Positions 36,637 through 41,771 of a DNA stretch of 41,771 nucleotides are shown one piece after another; position 1 is the stretch's first letter, and every line of letters begins with the position of its first letter. The translations under genes and the position numbers were made by a program. The notes under the pieces are model-generated. The model did not search any database, was not told the DNA's origin, and saw only the letters and a program-made list of their open reading frames with translations. Source of the stretch: Bryobacterales bacterium (GTDB lineage Bacteria; Acidobacteriota; Terriglobia; Bryobacterales; UBA6623); the NCBI GenBank assembly GCA_028819255.1, contig JAPPMB010000068.1, positions 18,079 to 59,849 on the forward strand, in the 5' to 3' direction.

Positions 36637-37749
36637 TCAGGCAGAGTGCGTGGATCTCCAGCGCCGCCCGATCGCGTCCGCCGTCCGGATTGCGTCGCGG
36701 ACCATGTCGGGATTCACGGGGAACGGCTCGTTGTGAATGGTCTCGCCCCTCGCCACCGCCCGCTTCGCGACCTTGGCCAGCACTTCGTCGTCGCACGCCC
36801 CGAGGCCGACGTCCGCCAGCGTGACCGGCAGGCCCACGCTCTCCGAGAAGGCTAGGACCTCTTGGATCAGCGAGGTGGGCCTGCCCTCCAGCACAAGCTG
36901 AACGAGTGTGCCGAAAGCCACCTTCTCGCCGTGGAGGTAGGAGTGCGTCCCGGAGGCGACAGTGAGGCCGTTGTGCACCGAATGCGCCGCCGCGAGTCCG
37001 GAGGACTCGAAGCCGAGGCCGGAAAGCAGCGTGTTGGCCTCGACAAGGCGCTCCAGCGCCGGCGTGACGGATCGATTCCTGACGGCGTCGAGCGCTTCGC
37101 GCCCATCATCCAGCAGGGTGCGGTAGCAGAGTTCGGCAAGAGCCAGAGCGGTGCGGGTGGATGCACCGCCGCGCATGTTCTTCCTGTGGGCCTCAACCGC
37201 TGTGCGGGCCTCGAACAGCGTCGCGAGGGCGTCGCCCATTCCCGCGACAAGCAGGCGGGGCGGCGCACAGGCGATCACGCGCGTGTCGACCAGGACGAGC
37301 TCGGGATTGCGGGGATACACGCGGTAGTCGACGACCACCCCCTCGTCGTTGTACATCACCGAGAGCGCAGAGCAGGGCGCGTCGCTCGAGGCGACCGTCG
37401 GGCAGTTGACAACGGGCAGGCTCAGGTCCGCGGCGACCGCCCTTGCCGTGTCGAGCACCTTGCCTCCTCCGGCCCCGACGATGACGTCGGCGTTCGCCTG
37501 CCTAGCGACCGTCTTGACTCTCTCGATCTCGGCATAGCTGCATTCGCCTCCGAACGGTTCCACCGAGTAGACCATTCCGGCCTCTCCGAAAGCCTTTCGC
37601 CAGGCATCTTCCAGTCTCGATGCGGCGCTCCGTCCAGCCACCACCAGCACCGGCCCGTGGAGGCCGATCCGGTCCATTTCGACACCCAGGGATTCGGTGG
37701 CGCCCGGCCCCTGCGTATAGCGCGATGGCGAAGAGAACACGGACAGCAT
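36637..37749 (-). CDS. gldA: Glycerol-dehydrogenase-like iron-type alcohol dehydrogenase
   Basis: 370 residues, complete. NAD-binding turn GAGGGKVLDTAR (92-103), with STVASSDAP-like PTVASSDAPCSALSV (116-130). The metal site uses D173 (GMGDAL), H256 (AAAHSVHNGL) and H273 (YLHGEKV), at nearly the same positions as in E. coli GldA. Oxidises glycerol or related polyols, or sn-glycerol-1-phosphate in related enzymes; the exact substrate is not certain. TACACT lies 7 nt upstream of the ATG, with no Shine-Dalgarno sequence, so the mRNA is probably leaderless. It converges with the hypothetical at 35654-36577. Confidence 0.9.
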   Translation of the reverse strand: MLSVFSSPSRYTQGPGATESLGVEMDRIGLHGPVLVVAGRSAASRLEDAWRKAFGEAGMVYSVEPFGGECSYAEIERVKTVARQANADVIVGAGGGKVLDTARAVAADLSLPVVNCPTVASSDAPCSALSVMYNDEGVVVDYRVYPRNPELVLVDTRVIACAPPRLLVAGMGDALATLFEARTAVEAHRKNMRGGASTRTALALAELCYRTLLDDGREALDAVRNRSVTPALERLVEANTLLSGLGFESSGLAAAHSVHNGLTVASGTHSYLHGEKVAFGTLVQLVLEGRPTSLIQEVLAFSESVGLPVTLADVGLGACDDEVLAKVAKRAVARGETIHNEPFPVNPDMVRDAIRTADAIGRRWRSTHSA

Positions 37750-37875
37750 AGGGACAAGTGTACGTGCGGCGGCTGGGGAGAGGCGTCGTCACACCCTTGG
37801 ATCCCATCCAGCGGAGCCCGTGGGTCGGCGTTCCGCGGATGTCCTTCCGGAAACGAGCCTGCTACACTGGCGGCG

Positions 37876-37950
37876 GCGGGAGTAGTTCAGAGGTAGAACG
37901 TCAGCTTCCCAAGCTGAATGTCGCGGGTTCGATCCCCGTCTCCCGCTCCA
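37876..37950 (+). tRNA. tRNA-Gly (anticodon CCC)
   Basis: Acceptor stem GCGGGAG (37876-37882) pairs with CTCCCGC (37940-37946), followed by a discriminator T and an encoded CCA (37948-37950). The anticodon arm is TCAGC-TTCCCAA-GCTGA, giving anticodon CCC (glycine, reads GGG). The T-arm has GGTTCGATCC. The D-arm AGTTCAGAGGTAGAAC is normal. A -10-like TACACT (37863-37868) ends 7 nt before the tRNA, but there is no good -35. Confidence 0.96.
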
Positions 37951-38226
37951 CGGTTTCCATGCCTTGGAGCCGTCTGGCGGACCCGCCTCCGAGCAGGCTG
38001 GCTCCTCGCTGCCGCCCCGAGACCTGTTCTCCACTCGGTCGGAATCCGAAGTTCGACGTTCCGACTCAGGCGTCGCGCGGAGCGCTAGATCAACGTCGAC
38101 GGCGTGCCCTGGCTTGCTGGCGAACAGCCGCGGGCCAATTTCCGAACCCTCATCGGCGACTCCCGGGACAGTCGCGGCACGGGAAAGACTGCGTGGGTCG
38201 GTCCGGCCGGCTACGCGACCCAGGTC

Positions 38227-38275
38227 CGCGCGGCCGTGTCAGGGATCAACCCTGCCGAACGGCCTCGGCCGCGCG
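38227..38275. repeat. Nested inverted repeat (possible terminator of the acidic lipoprotein gene)
   Basis: Outer 10-bp arms CGCGCGGCCG (38227-38236) and CGGCCGCGCG (38266-38275) are perfectly complementary. Inside is a second perfect 5-bp stem-loop, CAGGG-ATCAA-CCCTG (38240-38254). It begins 20 nt after the minus-strand lipoprotein stop, but no T-run follows, so it may be a factor-dependent terminator or an RNA-stabilising structure. Confidence 0.45.
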
Positions 38276-38294
38276 ATACGCCGGTACGCCGTCG

Positions 38295-38552
38295 CTACTC
38301 CGATGCCCCTCCTTCGGATGCCGCGTGGTCCTCGTCGCCGTTCTCGTCCTCGTCGTCATCCTCGTCGTCGCCCTCGTGCTCCTCGCCCTCGCCGCCGTCG
38401 TGGCTGTCATCGCCCTCGGCAGCGGCTTCGCCGCCCTCGGGCTCGGACTCCATGCTGGTCTCTTCCATCGGCGCTTCGGCGGCACACGCCGCCAACCCAA
38501 GGCAGAGCACCGCAATTGCGATGGCTAGCAACCAATTCCTAAGGTTCCACAT
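38295..38552 (-). CDS. Small, extremely acidic lipoprotein
   Basis: 85 residues from the ATG at 38552, preceded by GGGAGGA. The signal peptide WNLRNWLLAIAIAVLCLGLAAC has a consensus lipobox (LAAC, Cys about 22). The mature ~63 residues are almost all Asp, Glu, Gly, Ala and Ser, with a few His and Met. This suggests an unfolded, strongly negative surface tether that could bind divalent metals; no family is recognised. A short palindrome GGAGACATCTCC lies at 38574-38585, upstream. Codon bias toward GAC/GAG runs makes the antisense frames look open, which should not be taken as genes. Confidence 0.7.
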   Translation of the reverse strand: MWNLRNWLLAIAIAVLCLGLAACAAEAPMEETSMESEPEGGEAAAEGDDSHDGGEGEEHEGDDEDDDEDENGDEDHAASEGGASE

Positions 38553-39295
38553 CTGTCGTTCCTCCCTGTACTTGGAGACATCTCCATGCCTCCGCTCGAT
38601 TGAGTCGTTCCGCACCAGGCTCCAAGCACGGCGGAAGGATTGCGCTGCAAGCTGTACCGAACGCGAACGATCCGCAGGCACCGAATGTGCCCGGCGCTTC
38701 GCTTCGATCCTTGCCGGACCGCTTCCGCGGTCATGTCGGCTCGTCCAGCCATCCGTACGTGCGTTCGCCTTCGTTATTGTAGGTGCGCTTCGGATGTGCC
38801 GGACGCGCTGCGCTGGAGATCACGCCTCGATTCGAGCGCCGAGTGCCAACATCGGGAATGGAACGACGAGTTGTGAAGGTCGAACCTTCCGCTCGGCCGG
38901 ACCGTCGCCGGCTCTCGTCTTCCCCTGTTGCGTCAGGAAACCGGCCCCGCGCGACCCATCGTTCACTCGCCTGAGAGATTCCGCAGAGCGCGAGAGCAGA
39001 TCGTGGCAAGAGTTGGCGGCACCTTCTGAAAGAGGGCCGATCTCCCGGCTACCTTGCGGCGTCCCCATGCGTAACCTCGCCCCGCCAGGCCGCAACGCAC
39101 TGGCCGCCACCTCACCCGACCGTCCGTCCACCCGGGTCCGAATTCCGGTGCGTCGATCGAGGGAGGCGCAGCGCCTTCCAGACATTCGACACGCTCGTTC
39201 GGAAATCGTCGGCCACGGCCTCGGCGCGGAGTTCCGTTGCTCCGTAGCGGCACGGCTTTCCGAATCTCCGGCCGCATGCGCTACACTTCCGGCCG
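38553..39295. other. Long stretch between the acidic lipoprotein and the ThuA-like gene
   Basis: 743 bases without a recognisable gene. A plus-strand frame stays open from 38104 to 39507 but crosses the lipoprotein antisense and enters the ThuA gene out of frame; its translation is Arg/Ser/Ala-rich. Minus-strand frames 38820-39185 and 38963-39277 are similar. The last bases hold TACACT (39282-39287), probably the -10 of the ThuA-like gene. Confidence 0.4.
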
Positions 39296-40168
39296 ATGAT
39301 TCGCTCGCAACGCTCGTTTCTCGCCGTGGTCGCGGCGGTGCTCGCAGCGCAGTCCTGCGGCGAGCGGAGCGAACCGGCTCCGACCGGCCATGCCGCGGAC
39401 CGGAGGGCGGACGCGTTTGCGCTGATCGGCGACCGCTATCACAACTCCGACTACATTCGGACGGGCCTGAACAGGACCCTCGGCGAGCCCCTTGGGATCA
39501 CGATTGACTTCTGTGACGAGACAAGACGGCTCAGCGCAGCGACACTGCGGGGCTATGGCATGCTCATCATCCTGCGTGACGGCATGATCTGGCCGGACGG
39601 CTATCCGAACGAGGGAACGAACGCCGCCTGGGTCGCCACCGGCAGGCCGGAACTGGTCTCGGAACCGCCCGTGCCCGAAACCAGGGCGGAGCCGGCCTTC
39701 TGGATGACGCCGGAGCAGGGCAGGGCGGTCCGTGCGTTCGTCGAAGAGGGCGGCGGGGCGTTGTTCCTGCACAACGTGACCCATGTCGGGCTGACCAATC
39801 CGGACTTCCGGGACGTGCTTGGCGCTGCCTATGCCGGACATCCCCCGATCCGGACCTTTCGCGTCCGGGTCACCAGCCCGGATCATCCCATCGTGCGAGG
39901 AGTGAACGACTTCGTCGTGACCGACGAGCAGCACTACATGGAATACGACAAAGATCCCGGGCACGTCTTCCTGGAGACGGTCAACGAAGAGGGCCTCGAC
40001 TACAGGGGGATGGGACCGCGGGCTCCTGGCGGATGGGCATATGACTACGGGGAGGGCCGTGTCTGCTACATGTCGCCGGGACACCTTCTGAACGTCCTGT
40101 GGAATCCTGAGTACGTGAAATTGCAGCAGAATGCCGTGAACTGGCTGTTGCGCAGGTCCGCCCAATGA
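39296..40168 (+). CDS. ThuA-like domain lipoprotein
   Basis: 290 residues from the ATG at 39296. The N-terminus carries a lipoprotein-type signal (AVVAAVLAAQS-C, Cys21). The ThuA (trehalose-utilisation, glutamine-amidotransferase-like) fold follows: DAFALIGDRYHNSDYIRTGLNRTL, YGMLIILRDGMIWPDGYPNE (in part), AFVEEGGGALFLHNVTHVG, HPIVRGVNDFVVTDEQHYMEYD, GRVCYMSPGHLLNVL. ThuA-type proteins occur in sugar-utilisation loci; no catalytic cysteine nucleophile is apparent. TACACT ends 8 nt before the ATG without a Shine-Dalgarno sequence, suggesting a leaderless transcript. The neighbouring decayed hydrolase and the enolase-superfamily gene support a carbohydrate-catabolic setting. Confidence 0.85.
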   Translation: MIRSQRSFLAVVAAVLAAQSCGERSEPAPTGHAADRRADAFALIGDRYHNSDYIRTGLNRTLGEPLGITIDFCDETRRLSAATLRGYGMLIILRDGMIWPDGYPNEGTNAAWVATGRPELVSEPPVPETRAEPAFWMTPEQGRAVRAFVEEGGGALFLHNVTHVGLTNPDFRDVLGAAYAGHPPIRTFRVRVTSPDHPIVRGVNDFVVTDEQHYMEYDKDPGHVFLETVNEEGLDYRGMGPRAPGGWAYDYGEGRVCYMSPGHLLNVLWNPEYVKLQQNAVNWLLRRSAQ

Positions 40169-40257
40169 GCCCGTGAGCACGCGTGGCCCCGGCTGCATCG
40201 CCGGCGGCCGCGACCGTTCTCCCGGCCGCGCGGGATTCCACCGTCGAACGGAGCTAG

Positions 40258-41213
40258 GTAACCGCACTTGGCGAGCTCACAATCCCTCCCGCCCAGTTTC
40301 CCGTGCACGGGTTCGCCCAGGAGAGCGGCATCAAGCCGGTCCTCTTCGAGGGCCTGCCCTGGAGGGGGAAGCCGACGCGAGTCTTCGCCTGGCCGGTCCG
40401 GCGCGCGACCGCATCTACGCCGATTCCGAGGAGCCGGTGCGGGACCAGTGGATGCATCACGCCGTAGCGGACACCGTTCTCGCTAATTCGCTGCTGCGTT
40501 CACGCCCCGAGGTTGCCCCGCAGAAGGTCGGCCTGACGGGCATCTCGTGGGGCGGCGTCATTGCCAGCACTGAAATCGGCATCGGTCCGCGCCTTGCGTT
40601 CGCTAGTCCCACCTATGGATGCGGGCATCTGTTCGACGCCGCGAACCAGTGGGGCGAGGCATTGGACGGCAATCGGCTCTACCGTGAAGTTTGGGACCCG
40701 ATGGTGCAAGTGCAACGCGCGAAAATGCCCGTTCTGTGGCTCTCGTGGCCGGGTGAGATGGCCATTCTGCTCGATTGCCAGGCCGCCTGCTACCAAGCCT
40801 CACCCGGAACGCGCATGGTTTCGCCCATCCCGGGCATGGAGCACAGCCGCCGGGCCAGGTGGAACCCACCCGACAGCCATGCGTTCGCCGATAGTTTTGT
40901 GCGCTCCGGCAAGCCTTGGTTGGCGCAGACAAGTGCCGGCCTCTTTCAGGGCCGGATTCGGGTCCGGCTCGGGGCCGCCAAGGCGCTTGACAGCGCAGCG
41001 CTCAACTGGACAGGCGACACCGGCTTGACGGGTTCCCGCAACTGGAGGGAAGCGCCCGCCACCCTCGAGAAGGAAGCCGGCCGCCGGCTCTTGACAGCCG
41101 GATCGCCGGAGAACGCAACGGCTTGTTTCGTGAACGTCCGGAGCAGGGATCTGACCGCCGGCTCCGACTCTCCGGTGATCCCCCGACTCATCGAAGACGG
41201 CGGAGCCGAGTGA
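40258..41213 (+). pseudogene. Decayed alpha/beta hydrolase (acetylxylan-esterase-like)
   Basis: An N-terminal fragment is readable in one frame from about 40267 (LGELTIPPAQFPVHG, then PVLFEGLPWRGKPTRVFAW) and has no start codon; an in-frame stop sits at 40255-40257. The C-terminal part is in another frame, from about 40400 (EEPVRDQWMHHAVADTV) through the nucleophile motif GISWGG (near 40541) to 41213, including AKMPVLWLSWPGE and a last His-containing GMEHSRRARWNPPDSHAF. Relatives have roughly 60-70 residues between the two parts, carrying the HGGG oxyanion loop; these are missing. So it looks like a pseudogene with an internal deletion plus frameshift, rather than a simple sequencing error. 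It directly follows the ThuA-like gene. Confidence 0.7.
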
Positions 41214-41442
41214 AACAGGAACCGGCTCATTCGTAGCCGCCAGGCCGTTGGGAACCGCGCGTGCCAAGCTCAGGGCGGTCGCACTGCCCGCCGGACGGGC
41301 CAAGGCGAAGTGCGGCCTGTTGCATGCGTAGCGACTGCGGGTACGAATGGCGGGCTGGCTCTTGCGCGCGTCCCGGCGGCCTGGACGATCCCGGCGGCCC
41401 TCGGGCTCTTGACCGGCTCCCGCGCGCCGCGTGGAATTCCGT

Positions 41443-41771
41443 TCAGGCGCGGACCCGGTATTCGTCAATCGCCTCCTGATTCACATCGAGGCCCAGCCCC
41501 GGCAAGTCGGGGAGCTTCACGAAGCCGGAATCGATCTCGAAGACATGCGGGGTTCGCAGGATCCTGAGGGCCGGCGACCACTGCTCCTCCGGCAGGTTCG
41601 GCTGTCCAATCATCTCCTGATATTCGCAATTCGGCATCGCGCATCCGGCTTGGATGTAGCCGGCCAGCGAGAGACCGCTGGTGCCGTGCTGGATGCAGGG
41701 CACGTGGAATGCCTCGGCTGTACAGAGCCACATTATTTCGGCAGTAGAGCCCTGTTTTTTCTCGAATTGCT
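41443..41771 (-). CDS. Enolase-superfamily (mandelate racemase/muconate lactonizing) enzyme, C-terminal part
   Basis: The gene runs off the right edge: reading on beyond the internal ATG at 41733 gives an open frame (QFEKKQGSTAEI...) to the last base. The recognised part is the end of the TIM barrel and C-terminal tail: LCTAEAFHVPCIQHGTSG (the usual His-containing general-acid region, CxxHG-like), AMPNCEYQEMI, and the ending LPDLPGLGLDVNQEAIDEYRV. Family members racemise, dehydrate or cycloisomerise acid sugars and aromatics; specificity cannot be read from this fragment. It points toward the decayed hydrolase across ~230 non-coding bases. Confidence 0.8.
   Translation of the reverse strand, partial: QFEKKQGSTAEIMWLCTAEAFHVPCIQHGTSGLSLAGYIQAGCAMPNCEYQEMIGQPNLPEEQWSPALRILRTPHVFEIDSGFVKLPDLPGLGLDVNQEAIDEYRVRA

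Noticed and set aside
37789..38034. 81-residue minus-strand ORF reading RRGSNPRHSAWEADVLPLNY
   Set aside because: This is the classic artefact translated antisense to a tRNA-Gly gene; the tRNA at 37876-37950 explains it.
38104..39507. 467-codon plus-strand open frame
   Set aside because: It crosses the antisense of the acidic lipoprotein and the ThuA gene out of frame, and its translation is Arg/Ser/Ala-rich without any motif.

Overview
This GC-rich (roughly two thirds G+C, by eye) bacterial chromosomal fragment most likely comes from an Acidobacteriota-type organism. The best pointers are an Oar-like TonB-dependent receptor with an N-terminal carboxypeptidase-regulatory domain (11826-15278), secreted TPR and PQQ-type propeller proteins around it, a solo receiver-domain protein next to bamD, and several small proteins that I recall only from that phylum (20424-20690, 30937-31623, 35654-36577). 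The phylum call is inference; the class cannot be read from the window. Both ends look like contig ends: the first ~130 bases are corrupted G/C runs, and the last gene runs off the edge.

Layout. 1-3400: a truncated FtsX-type ABC permease and a groES-groEL operon, all on the minus strand. The groES promoter is well formed (TTGACA-17-TACACT) and has a HAIR-like inverted repeat just after the predicted transcription start. 3453-9318: a tightly coupled batA-batB-batD-batE aerotolerance-type operon without moxR/DUF58. 9518-11825: an accessory stretch with a frameshifted AAA ATPase and ~800 bp of non-coding DNA carrying short phased repeats. 11826-19116: TonB receptor, TPR protein, PQQ-like propeller, and a convergent second TPR protein; an intrinsic terminator lies inside the start of the first TPR gene. 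19136-22696: yggS-type PLP protein and ftsB-like gene (minus), then a small lineage protein and acsA (plus). 23081-27756, minus: NHL-repeat protein, GNAT acetyltransferase, receiver protein, bamD-like lipoprotein, rpe. 27851-31623, plus: ogt, M14 peptidase and a hypothetical. 31660-37749: class IV aminotransferase, secreted alpha/beta hydrolase, holA, rpsT, CPBP protease, a hypothetical overlapping it, and a GldA-like dehydrogenase. 37876-41771: tRNA-Gly(CCC), a very acidic small lipoprotein, a ThuA-like protein, a decayed alpha/beta hydrolase and the C-terminus of an enolase-superfamily enzyme.

How it fits together. Most genes are housekeeping (chaperonin, S20, HolA, Rpe, Acs, FtsB, BamD). 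The less ordinary material is (i) the chaperonin regulatory region, (ii) the receptor-TPR-propeller cassette with its internal terminator, (iii) a repeated promoter style in which a -10 hexamer such as TACACT sits 7-8 nt before a start codon, implying leaderless mRNAs, and (iv) two decaying genes. I found no CRISPR array, intact insertion sequence, prophage or recognisable defence system, so I do not claim a wholly new system.
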